A stretch of DNA of 64,000 bases from Ruegeria_C sp041537925 (lineage in GTDB: Bacteria > Pseudomonadota > Alphaproteobacteria > Rhodobacterales > Rhodobacteraceae): positions 62,001-126,000 of the forward strand of contig NZ_JBGOSH010000001.1 of the NCBI RefSeq assembly GCF_041537925.1, in the 5' to 3' direction. A model generated the notes under the pieces. That model was not told the origin of the DNA, ran no database searches, and saw only the letters and a list, made by a program, of their open reading frames with translations. This document shows, one piece after another, positions 18,134 through 25,869 of this stretch. The first letter of the stretch is position 1; every line of letters begins with the position of its first letter. The position numbers and the translations under genes are program-made.

Positions 18134-18668
18134 CTGCTGATCCGTTTTGTCTGCTGCCCGTGTTCGGGTGCCAGACTAAGGTAATTCCGCAACAGTTGCG
18201 ATGGGGATAATTTTGCAATCGGCATGTGTGCGCCGCTGTGCTCTTTGTGCCGCAGCCCTGCGTAAGGCACTGGAAATCATACTGTTATTTTACTCGGCGT
18301 AACGGCTCTCAGCAAAAGGCAGGGTGTGGAGGAATCGTTCACCCGCATCAGGCCGGTGCCATGGCTCTACGGGTCAACAGAAAATAGTTGGATTTTTTGG
18401 TAAAAATATCGTTGACCTTATATGACTGCATACGCCAAGTTGTGTAAGCCAGCAGCGTCGCCACTAAATATGGTAGGAAATGCCGAGGCGGCAAAGCAGG
18501 CGGGATAGAAAACAAATCATCAAGCAACACGCGACCAGATCGTGTTTGTACCGTGAGATTTGCGGTGCCGGGGGTGTTTTTGTCCCGCCAATGGCGACCG
18601 GTTCTGAACCGGGACAGAGAGGGCGATGCGTCCAGTGGAATGATGCTGAATATCTGAGGACAGCGGAC
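18134..18668. other. Long intergenic region upstream of nrdJ, about 535 bp
   Basis: No supported gene. It contains the nrdJ promoter region. Two symmetric elements are visible near the gene: ACACG-N9-CGTGT around 18521-18543, and a 15-nt palindrome CCGGTTC-T-GAACCGG at 18598-18612, about 57 bp before the ATG. No match to the NrdR box consensus (ACAC-N8-GTGT) and no B12-box-like riboswitch core was found. Confidence 0.5.
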
Positions 18669-21600
18669 ATGAAGATTGAAAGAAGATTTACCAAGGCTGG
18701 ACAAGACGCTTACGCGGAGCTCGATTTCGTCTCTGCGACCTCTGAAATCCGCAATCCCGATGGCACCATCGTGTTCCGGCTGGACGATATCGAGATCCCG
18801 TCTTCCTGGAGCCAGGTCGCAAGCGACGTGATCGCGCAGAAATACTTCCGCAAGGCGGGCGTGCCCAGCACCTCCAAGAAGGTCCGCGAAAAGGACGTGC
18901 CCGAGTTTCTGTGGCGTTCGGTGCCTGCCGAGGATGCCGAATTCGGCGGTGAAACCTCCTCCAAGCAGGTGTTTGATCGCCTCGCCGGCGCCTGGACCTA
19001 TTGGGGCTGGAAGGGCGGCTATTTCACCACCGAAGAAGACGCACAGGCCTATTACGATGAAATGCGGTTCATGCTCGCCACTCAACGCGCTGCTCCGAAT
19101 TCACCGCAATGGTTCAACACCGGTTTGCATTGGGCCTATGGTATCGACGGCCCGGCGCAGGGCCATCACTATGTCGACCACAAGACCGGCAAGTTGACCA
19201 AGTCGAAATCGGCCTATGAGCATCCGCAGCCCCATGCCTGCTTCATCCAGTCGGTCGATGACGATCTGGTCAATGAAGGCGGCATCATGGACCTGTGGGT
19301 GCGCGAGGCGCGTCTGTTCAAGTACGGTTCTGGAACCGGCACTAATTTCAGTCACTTGCGCGGCGAAGGTGAACCGCTGTCGGGAGGTGGTAAATCCTCG
19401 GGCCTGATGGGCTTTCTGAAGATCGGCGATCGTGCCGCAGGTGCGATCAAATCAGGCGGGACAACCCGTCGAGCAGCGAAGATGGTGATCGTGGATGCCG
19501 ATCACCCCGATATCGAGGCTTTCATCGATTGGAAGGTGCTCGAAGAGCAGAAGGTGGCCTCGATCGTTGCCGGATCGAAGATGCACGAGAAGATGCTGAA
19601 CGGTATTTTCGAGGCCATCCGCACTTGGGACGGAGCCGAGGCTGACGCCTATGACCCTAAGGTGAATGACGGCCTGAAAGTCGCTGTTCGCGAAGCAAAA
19701 AACGTCGCCGTCCCCGAAACATACATCAAACGCGTGTTGGATTACGCCAAGCAGGGCCATACCAGCATCGAGTTTCCGACTTACGACACGGACTGGGACT
19801 CGGAAGCCTACAATTCGGTCTCGGGCCAGAATTCGAACAATTCGATCCGCGTGACCAATGCGTTCCTCACCGCCGTCGAAAAAGACGCTGATTGGCAGTT
19901 GATCAACCGCGTCGACGGCAAGGTTTCCAGAACCGTCAAGGCGCGCGATCTGTGGGAAAAGGTCGGTCACGCCGCCTGGGCCTGTGCCGATCCGGGCATT
20001 CAGTATCACGACACCGTCAATGACTGGCACACCTGCCCGACAGACGGTGAAATTCGCGGCTCAAACCCCTGTTCGGAATACATGTTCCTGGACGACACCG
20101 CCTGCAATCTGGCCTCAATGAACCTGCTGACCTTCCTCAAGGATGGCGAGTTTCAGGCCGAGGATTACATGCATGCCACGCGGCTCTGGACCCTGACGCT
20201 GGAGGTCAGCGTGACCATGGCGCAATTCCCGTCCAAGGAAATCGCGCAATTGTCCTACGACTTCCGCACGCTGGGTCTGGGCTATGCCAATATCGGCGGT
20301 CTGCTCATGAATATGGGCTTTTCTTATGACAGCGACGAGGGCCGTGCGCTGTGCGGATCGCTGACCGCGATCATGACCGGTGTGGCCTATGCCACCTCGG
20401 CCGAGATCGCCGGAGAGTTGGGGCCGTTTGCGGGCTTTGAGCGCAACGCAGCGCATATGCTGCGGGTCATCCGCAATCACCGCAATGCTGCCCATGGCGC
20501 CGTGAACGGCTATGAAAAGCTGAGCGTGAAACCGGTGCCGATGGATCACGCCAACAATCCCGATCCGCGTCTGGTGCAACTGGCCATGACCGCTTGGGAC
20601 GAGGCGCTGAGCCTTGGCGAAAAGAACGGCTTTCGCAACGCACAGGCAACTGTGATTGCTCCCACCGGCACCATCGGTCTGGTGATGGATTGCGACACGA
20701 CGGGCATCGAGCCTGACTTCGCGCTGGTCAAATTCAAGAAACTGGCCGGTGGTGGATACTTCAAGATCATTAACCGCTCGGTTCCGGCCTCGCTGGAAAA
20801 GCTGGGCTATTCCAGCGCCCAGATCGAGGAGATCGTGTCTTACGCGGTGGGCCACGGCACCATCGGCAACGCGCCCGGCATCAACCACACCTCGCTGGCG
20901 GGGCATGGGTTTGGCGCCAATGAACTGGCCAAGGTGGATGCAGCACTGGCTTCAGCCTTCGACATCCGCTTCGTGTTCAACCAGTGGACTTTGGGCGAAG
21001 ATTTCTGCACCAGCGTTCTGGGTATCCCGGCAACCAAGCTGAACGATCCCACTTTCGACCTGCTGCGTCATCTGGGCTTCTCCAAGGCCGATATCGACGC
21101 CGCCAATGACCATGTCTGCGGGACCATGACGCTGGAAGGTGCGCCGCATCTGAGCGAGGACCATTACGCGATCTTCGATTGCGCCAACCCTTGCGGCAAG
21201 AAGGGCAAGCGCTTCCTGAACGTCGACAGCCACATCACCATGATGGCAGCGGCGCAAAGCTTCATCTCTGGCGCGATCTCCAAGACGATCAACATGCCCA
21301 ATGACGCTACGATCGAGGATTGCCAGAAAGCCTATGAACTCAGCTGGTCGCTGGGCATCAAGGCAAACGCGCTCTATCGTGACGGCTCGAAACTCTCGCA
21401 GCCCCTCGCGGCAGCGCTGGTCGAGGATGACGACGAAGCTGCAGAGGTACTGGAAAGCGGCTCGACCCAGGAAAAAGCCGCCGTTCTGGCCGAGAAGATC
21501 GTCGAAAAGGTGATCGTCAAAGAGGTTGTCAAATCGCATCGCGAAAAGATGCCCCAGCGTCGCAAGGGCTATACCCAGAAGGCTATGGTGGGGGGGCACA

Positions 21601-22322
21601 AGGTCTATCTGCGGACCGGCGAATACCAGGATGGCAACCTTGGCGAAATCTTCATCGACATGCACAAGGAGGGCGCAGGTTTCCGGGCGATGATGAACAA
21701 CTTCGCCATCGCGGTTTCGGTCGGCCTGCAATATGGCGTGCCGCTAGAAGAGTTCGTCGATGCCTTCACCTTCACCAAGTTCGAGCCGGCAGGCATGGTA
21801 CAGGGCAATGACAGCATCAAGAACGCCACCTCGATCCTCGACTATATCTTCCGCGAATTGGCGGTTTCCTATCTGGACCGCACCGATCTGGCCCATGTGA
21901 AGCCCGAAGGCGCAAGCTTTGACGATCTGGGCCGGGGCGAGGAAGAGGGCGTGTCCAACGTCACCGAGATCAGCGACACCGCGGCCTCGAAATCGCTGGA
22001 AGTGCTGAAACAGATCAGCTCGACCGGCTATCTGCGCAAACGTCTGCCGCAGGAGCTGGTGGTGCTGAACGGCGGCCAAACCGTGGGCGGCGTCGCTCTG
22101 GACAGTGCAGCGAACCCGGTGCAGGCGCTCAGCACGCTGGTCCCGGAAATGGGCGCCGAGACCGCGCTCGGCACCGGCACCGTCAGCATGGATGCCCGCA
22201 CCAAGGCAAAGATGCAGGGGTACGAGGGCGATCCCTGCGGCGAATGCGGCAACTACACGCTGGTGCGCAACGGCACCTGCATGAAGTGCAACACCTGCGG
22301 CGGCACCAGCGGCTGTAGCTGA
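18669..22322 (+). CDS. nrdJ: Adenosylcobalamin-dependent (class II) ribonucleotide reductase
   Basis: 1217 residues from ATG 18669 (MKIERRFTKAG); the frame is open further upstream but without family similarity. The catalytic core has NPCSEYMFLDD with the active-site cysteine, APTGTIGLVMDCDTTGIEP, and NPCGKKG in the later half. A C-terminal TSCPD-type region (about 950-1110) precedes a zinc-ribbon-like cysteine cluster (CGECGNYTLVRNGTCMKC), with a final GCS tail for thiol exchange. It reduces ribonucleotides without oxygen dependence and needs coenzyme B12. Transcribed alone. Confidence 0.96.
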   Translation: MKIERRFTKAGQDAYAELDFVSATSEIRNPDGTIVFRLDDIEIPSSWSQVASDVIAQKYFRKAGVPSTSKKVREKDVPEFLWRSVPAEDAEFGGETSSKQVFDRLAGAWTYWGWKGGYFTTEEDAQAYYDEMRFMLATQRAAPNSPQWFNTGLHWAYGIDGPAQGHHYVDHKTGKLTKSKSAYEHPQPHACFIQSVDDDLVNEGGIMDLWVREARLFKYGSGTGTNFSHLRGEGEPLSGGGKSSGLMGFLKIGDRAAGAIKSGGTTRRAAKMVIVDADHPDIEAFIDWKVLEEQKVASIVAGSKMHEKMLNGIFEAIRTWDGAEADAYDPKVNDGLKVAVREAKNVAVPETYIKRVLDYAKQGHTSIEFPTYDTDWDSEAYNSVSGQNSNNSIRVTNAFLTAVEKDADWQLINRVDGKVSRTVKARDLWEKVGHAAWACADPGIQYHDTVNDWHTCPTDGEIRGSNPCSEYMFLDDTACNLASMNLLTFLKDGEFQAEDYMHATRLWTLTLEVSVTMAQFPSKEIAQLSYDFRTLGLGYANIGGLLMNMGFSYDSDEGRALCGSLTAIMTGVAYATSAEIAGELGPFAGFERNAAHMLRVIRNHRNAAHGAVNGYEKLSVKPVPMDHANNPDPRLVQLAMTAWDEALSLGEKNGFRNAQATVIAPTGTIGLVMDCDTTGIEPDFALVKFKKLAGGGYFKIINRSVPASLEKLGYSSAQIEEIVSYAVGHGTIGNAPGINHTSLAGHGFGANELAKVDAALASAFDIRFVFNQWTLGEDFCTSVLGIPATKLNDPTFDLLRHLGFSKADIDAANDHVCGTMTLEGAPHLSEDHYAIFDCANPCGKKGKRFLNVDSHITMMAAAQSFISGAISKTINMPNDATIEDCQKAYELSWSLGIKANALYRDGSKLSQPLAAALVEDDDEAAEVLESGSTQEKAAVLAEKIVEKVIVKEVVKSHREKMPQRRKGYTQKAMVGGHKVYLRTGEYQDGNLGEIFIDMHKEGAGFRAMMNNFAIAVSVGLQYGVPLEEFVDAFTFTKFEPAGMVQGNDSIKNATSILDYIFRELAVSYLDRTDLAHVKPEGASFDDLGRGEEEGVSNVTEISDTAASKSLEVLKQISSTGYLRKRLPQELVVLNGGQTVGGVALDSAANPVQALSTLVPEMGAETALGTGTVSMDARTKAKMQGYEGDPCGECGNYTLVRNGTCMKCNTCGGTSGCS

Positions 22323-22763
22323 GGAAACTGAGGGGACCGGTGTAAATTCACCGGCCCCCGATGGATCTCCCGCAAGCGGGGGGCTTGGAAGAACCGGGTC
22401 CAACCGGGGGGGTCGGATAGCGAAAGGAAACACGGGCGTATCAGGCGATCAATTTCAGGCAGGGAAATACAGAGTTGTCCCGAGACTTAACCTCAGAAAA
22501 CTGGGCGAGTCTGTGGAAAACACCCGCTGCAAAGCCAAGCCACTCACGGTTCGGGTCGCCTGATCACGCTTTTGAGAATCACGCCAGAGATGGCGTGTAG
22601 GGGTACAGGCGACAGATTCGCCTGACCCCGACGAGTTAGGGTGGGGCGGAAGTTCGGTCCTCCCACTCTCATCCGGGGCGGGTGCGCTCGCCCCTAACGA
22701 CGTTCAGGCCGCAGGCAAAAAAACACGGGCGGTAAACTAGATGAGCCTGAACGGCGAAACTGA
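22323..22763 (+). ncRNA. Candidate structured non-coding RNA or structured 3' UTR downstream of nrdJ
   Basis: No open reading frame covers 22434-22737, yet the stretch is dense in helices. After the nrdJ stop there is a nested stem GGGG-a-CCGGTG / CACCGG-cCCCC. ATCAGGCGA (22440-22448) can pair with TCGCCTGAT (22556-22564). CACGCCA-GAGA-TGGCGTG (22580-22597) is a 7-bp stem closed by a GNRA tetraloop. GGGGT-a-CAGGCGA / TCGCCTG-ACCCC (22600-22629) forms 12 bp with one bulge. CGTTCAGGC (22701-22709) pairs with GCCTGAACG (22745-22753). The segment ends at a strong terminator. I tested tmRNA, RNase P, SRP RNA, group I intron and cobalamin riboswitch by eye and none fits. Confidence 0.5.
22428..22731 (+). 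repeat. 11-bp direct repeat flanking the structured segment
   Basis: AAACACGGGCG occurs at 22428-22438 and again at 22721-22731, 293 bp apart, bracketing most of the helix-rich segment. It could be a target duplication left by an inserted element, or two strands of an RNA architecture. No terminal inverted repeats were found at these borders. Confidence 0.55.
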
Positions 22764-22793
22764 AAGGGGGGTGCAAGCCCCCCTTCTTTTTTT
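22764..22793 (+). terminator. Strong rho-independent terminator
   Basis: AAGGGGGG-TGCAAG-CCCCCCTT stem-loop (22764-22785) followed by CTTTTTTT. It ends whatever transcript covers nrdJ and/or the downstream structured segment, and separates both from the EF-hand gene. Confidence 0.9.
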
Positions 22794-23041
22794 CTCGCAA
22801 CCCCAGCGTGTTTCGGCAGAGCCTCGCCTAAATCCACCGATGCAATCCGACAGGTTCCGCCGAGCAAATCTCCGCTGACTTGGACGTGCGGTTCGCCGCG
22901 CAGTCCGGGCCGTGATTCTGGCGGCGAGCAGCCTGAAACGAGCGCAACTCACGCGGGTGGGTGACGGCGTTTCGCGGGTCGGTTTTTCTGTCCGTGTTCC
23001 AGAAAGGAACGGGTAAAAAACCGATAACTAGGAGTGATCCA

Positions 23042-23287
23042 ATGAAACCGACCAAAACGACCGCGCTGCTTGCAATTGCCGTGTCTCTGCCCGCGCTGGC
23101 ATGGGCCGCAGGAAAAGTGGATGCAAATGGCGATGGCGTATGGACGCTGGATGAGGTGCAGGCCGTCTTCCCCGAAATGTCCGCTGACGGGTTCAACGCG
23201 ATCGACGTGAATGCCGACGGCGCCCTGGACGAGGCTGAAGTTTCCGCAGCGCAGGAAGCGGGTCTGATCCCGGCGACCGAAGGCTGA
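23042..23287 (+). CDS. Small secreted EF-hand protein
   Basis: 81 residues from ATG 23042, preceded by AGGAG at good spacing; an upstream in-frame start (22961) lacks this and would bury the signal peptide. The signal peptide ends at about AWAAG. The mature 55-residue protein contains two EF-hand loops, DANGDGVWTLDE and DVNADGALDEAE, with the expected acidic and glycine positions, so calcium binding in the periplasm is likely. The role is unknown. Monocistronic, closed by a strong terminator. Confidence 0.88.
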   Translation: MKPTKTTALLAIAVSLPALAWAAGKVDANGDGVWTLDEVQAVFPEMSADGFNAIDVNADGALDEAEVSAAQEAGLIPATEG

Positions 23288-23337
23288 CCCTTTCAAAGTA
23301 GGGGCAGGGACCGGCAAACAACCCACCATGCCGGTCC

Positions 23338-23377
23338 GGCGGCGGCCGCTTCAATGCGGCCGCCGCCTTTGTTTTTT
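23338..23377 (+). terminator. Rho-independent terminator of the EF-hand gene
   Basis: Perfect 12-bp stem GGCGGCGGCCGC / GCGGCCGCCGCC with loop TTCAAT, followed by TTTGTTTTTT. It lies 50 bp after the EF-hand stop, directly before the converging MttB-family gene. Confidence 0.93.
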
Positions 23378-23390
23378 CAGGCGGGATCTG

Positions 23391-24935
23391 TCAGGCGGGC
23401 AGGTGGATGTTGAACCGCTCGCGCAGGGCCCTGTCCAGCATCGGGTCCCAGCGCGCCTGCGAGGGGTGTGCCAGTATCATCTCTTTCCGCTCGGTGGCCT
23501 TGGCAAGCAGGTCGGGCTTGTCATTTTCTGCCCATTCCTTCGGCGAGGTGCGGTCGCCGAATGTCGGGTAGACATAATCCGCCTGCATCCGGTCCAGCGT
23601 CTGGCCGGTGCCCAGGTAATGCCCGGTGCCACCCAGACAGACCTCGGCGATCTGGTCCAGCGCCAGCGTTTCCTCGGTCACCTCGATGCCGCGCACGCAA
23701 CGCAGCGCCTGACCGATCAGATCGTCGCTCAGGATCAGGCTTTCGTGGCAGAAGCCCAGCAGCGAGGCATGCATGCCCGCCGCCTCATAAACCATGTTGA
23801 GCCCCGAAAGACCCGCCATCACGTTCGAACACATTTGCTCCCATCCTGCCTGCATGTCGGGCAGTTTGGAATCCGATGCCCCCGCTGCGGCACCTCCGGG
23901 CAACCCGTAGAACTGGTGCATCTGCGAGCAACCCGCGCTCAGCAGGGCCTGTTCGCCCGACCCGATCGACATCGCCCCGGTGCGCAGGTCCAGCCCAAAG
24001 GGCCAGGTGCCGAAGATCGCCGGGTGGCCCGGCTTCACGGCGTTGACATAGACGAGTCCGGCGAGGCATTCGGCCACCGCCTGCACGATGGCGCCCGCCA
24101 CGGTCGAGGGCGCGGTGGCCCCGGCCATGCCCGCGCTGAGCAGCAGCACCGGCATGCCGCCTTCGATGCAGCGCTCCATCACTTCGCAGCTTTCGGTGGC
24201 GAATTTCATCGGCGGAACGACGAAGCAGTTCGAGTTGCTGACAAAAGGCCGGGCGCGCCATTCATCCTCGCTGCCTGCGATCATGTGCAGCATCTCAAGC
24301 GCGGGGGCCACGAAATCGGGTTCGGTGAACGAGGTGCCGATATGTTTGGTTGTGCCCGAGCAGGCGGCGTAGATGGTGTTCAGGTCCATCTCGCGGTTGT
24401 CGGGGATATCGCGACAGACCATCGGGCGCTGCACGAAATGGATATTGTCGAGCTGGTCGCAGATCCGCGCGGCGTCATGCAGGTCCTGCACGGTTGAATC
24501 GCGGTATTCCCGACCATGCACATCGACCATATGCACCGCGGCGCCGGCGGTGCCGTAATGGACCCGCGTTCCGCTGAGATCCAGATCGGTCTTGCCGTCG
24601 CGGCTGCACAGCGTCACCTTGCGGTTTGCGATGGCCAGCGTATCCTCGACCAGTGCGCGCGGAAAGCGCAGGCGGCCATCATCACCCAGGATGCAACCCG
24701 CCTTGGTCAGGTATTCGACGCCGCTCGGGGGGGCGTCGGCCAGCCCGATCTGTTCCAGCGCGTCAAGTGCCGTATGGTGGATTTTCTCGACATCTTGCTG
24801 CGACAGCGCTTTCAGCGTGCCGCCTTCCATGCCGGGGCGGATGGGGCGGAGATGGTCGGGAAGAGCGGTCGCGCGGGCAGCACGACGCGCGGCGCGTCCG
24901 CCGCTGCGCGAGGAGGTTCTGGTTTGGTCGTTCAT
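23391..24935 (-). CDS. Second MttB-family (non-pyrrolysine) methyltransferase
   Basis: 514 residues from ATG 24935 (MNDQTRTSSRSGGRAARRAAR), which gives the usual basic N-terminus; the open frame extends further upstream without similarity. MttB-superfamily segments include the CSRDGKTDLDLSGTRVHYG strand, SIGSGEQALLSAGC, and GGAAAGASDSKLPDMQAGWEQ. It lacks pyrrolysine. It is distantly related to the copy at 9981 and has no dehydrogenase or corrinoid-protein partner nearby, so the methyl donor and acceptor are unknown. A small ORF with a good ribosome site precedes it on the same strand. Confidence 0.88.
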   Translation of the reverse strand: MNDQTRTSSRSGGRAARRAARATALPDHLRPIRPGMEGGTLKALSQQDVEKIHHTALDALEQIGLADAPPSGVEYLTKAGCILGDDGRLRFPRALVEDTLAIANRKVTLCSRDGKTDLDLSGTRVHYGTAGAAVHMVDVHGREYRDSTVQDLHDAARICDQLDNIHFVQRPMVCRDIPDNREMDLNTIYAACSGTTKHIGTSFTEPDFVAPALEMLHMIAGSEDEWRARPFVSNSNCFVVPPMKFATESCEVMERCIEGGMPVLLLSAGMAGATAPSTVAGAIVQAVAECLAGLVYVNAVKPGHPAIFGTWPFGLDLRTGAMSIGSGEQALLSAGCSQMHQFYGLPGGAAAGASDSKLPDMQAGWEQMCSNVMAGLSGLNMVYEAAGMHASLLGFCHESLILSDDLIGQALRCVRGIEVTEETLALDQIAEVCLGGTGHYLGTGQTLDRMQADYVYPTFGDRTSPKEWAENDKPDLLAKATERKEMILAHPSQARWDPMLDRALRERFNIHLPA

Positions 24936-24982
24936 GGTCTGAATTGTCCGAAAAGGTCCGAGAGGCTTGGGTGAATAGGCGT

Positions 24983-25075
24983 TCAGACGCGCGCGGGTCG
25001 GCCACGCGCGGCACGGCCACGTCCGGCACCGATGGTGCGGATGACGAGACCGATCTTCGACAATTCGCCCTGCAT
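24983..25075 (-). CDS. Possible 30-residue Arg/Gly-rich peptide upstream of the second mttB homologue
   Basis: ATG 25075 to TGA 24983 encodes MQGELSKIGLVIRT followed by a strongly basic tail with GRGRAARGRPARV. GGGAGG lies 6 bp before the start, a better ribosome site than most in this window. It ends 48 bp before the MttB start on the same strand. It is too short for similarity-based naming. It may be a translated leader controlling mttB or a small RNA-binding protein; without comparative data it could also be chance. Confidence 0.45.
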   Translation of the reverse strand: MQGELSKIGLVIRTIGAGRGRAARGRPARV

Positions 25076-25334
25076 TCGGACCCTCCCATTTCGACAAAGA
25101 CTGACAGGCAGGCGCGACGGGGTCTGTTCTGTTTGCGACCAATAACCCGGTGGATTTGAGCGGTTTTTTGCGTCTCAGGCCGGTTTCGTGCTATGGTGGA
25201 TTACAGATTTTAGCATGCGGATTCGGTTCGTTGACAGCACAGGTCATGTCACCCATGTCTCACCTTGATGCTGCCACGGCCAACAGCCCCGTTTCGGGCG
25301 ATGGTTGTGGTGCGGTGATGACCGGAGTCCGATC
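25076..25334. other. Divergent intergenic region (mttB homologue / beta-barrel gene)
   Basis: About 260 bp without a gene that should hold the promoters for the minus-strand leader ORF/mttB unit and for the plus-strand outer-membrane protein. No repeat or clear operator was recognised. Confidence 0.45.
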
Positions 25335-25853
25335 ATGAAGCGCAGCCTGCCCGCATTGATACTCCTGACACTTAGCTGCGCCAGTCCGGCGCTGGCCGAG
25401 GACTGGACTGGAGTCTATGGCGGCTTTGCCCTTGGTTATACCGATGTGGACGGGCCGGCGTCTTCGGGTGGCGACGATGTCAGCTTTGGTCCCTATATCG
25501 GATATGACCACGATTTCGGCAATTTTGTACTCGGCGGTGAGTTCGAGTTTAACCGCACCGATATCGATCTGGGTGGCGCCTCGGGCGATCTGGACTATAT
25601 CGGGCGGCTCAAGCTGCGTGGCGGGTACGATTTTGGCCGAGCGCTGGGGTATGTAGTGGTCGGAGCGGCCCGCGCCAAGACTTCGGGCGCGGATGATACC
25701 GGCGCGGTTTATGGTATCGGCGTCTCGGTTCCGGTCAGTGACAGGGTGCTGATCGGCGGCGAGATTTTGCGCCATGATTTCAGCGATTTGGGGGATGGGT
25801 CCGGTGATTTTGACACCGACACGTTCAACCTGCGCACAACCTTCCGCTTTTGA
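25335..25853 (+). CDS. Outer-membrane beta-barrel protein
   Basis: 172 residues from the ATG giving MKRSLPAL, with a signal peptide ending at ALAED. The mature part shows alternating amphipathic strands (WTGVYGGFALGYTDVDG, LDYIGRLKLRGGYDFG) and ends in TFRF, the terminal phenylalanine recognised by BamA. It resembles small OmpA-like/Omp25-type porin-fold proteins with eight strands. Function beyond outer-membrane residence is not deducible. Confidence 0.82.
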   Translation: MKRSLPALILLTLSCASPALAEDWTGVYGGFALGYTDVDGPASSGGDDVSFGPYIGYDHDFGNFVLGGEFEFNRTDIDLGGASGDLDYIGRLKLRGGYDFGRALGYVVVGAARAKTSGADDTGAVYGIGVSVPVSDRVLIGGEILRHDFSDLGDGSGDFDTDTFNLRTTFRF

Positions 25854-25869
25854 TTTTTCTCAACGAGAC

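Noticed and set aside
22332..22360. Cobalamin riboswitch
   Set aside because: The GGTGTAAATTCACC stretch looks like part of the core, but it is simply a perfect hairpin; no B12 box follows, and it lies downstream, not upstream, of nrdJ.
22440..22700. Group I intron
   Set aside because: Fragments resemble P/Q (GCAGGGAAA, CCCGCTGCAAAGCCAAG) and S (GGAAGTTCGGTCC) elements, but no matching R strand can form P7, and there is no interrupted gene.
22323..22763. tmRNA (two-piece, permuted), RNase P RNA or SRP RNA
   Set aside because: No ANDN-type tag codons, no GAGGAAAGTCC core and no GGAAGGAAGCAGCC-type SRP apical loop on either strand.
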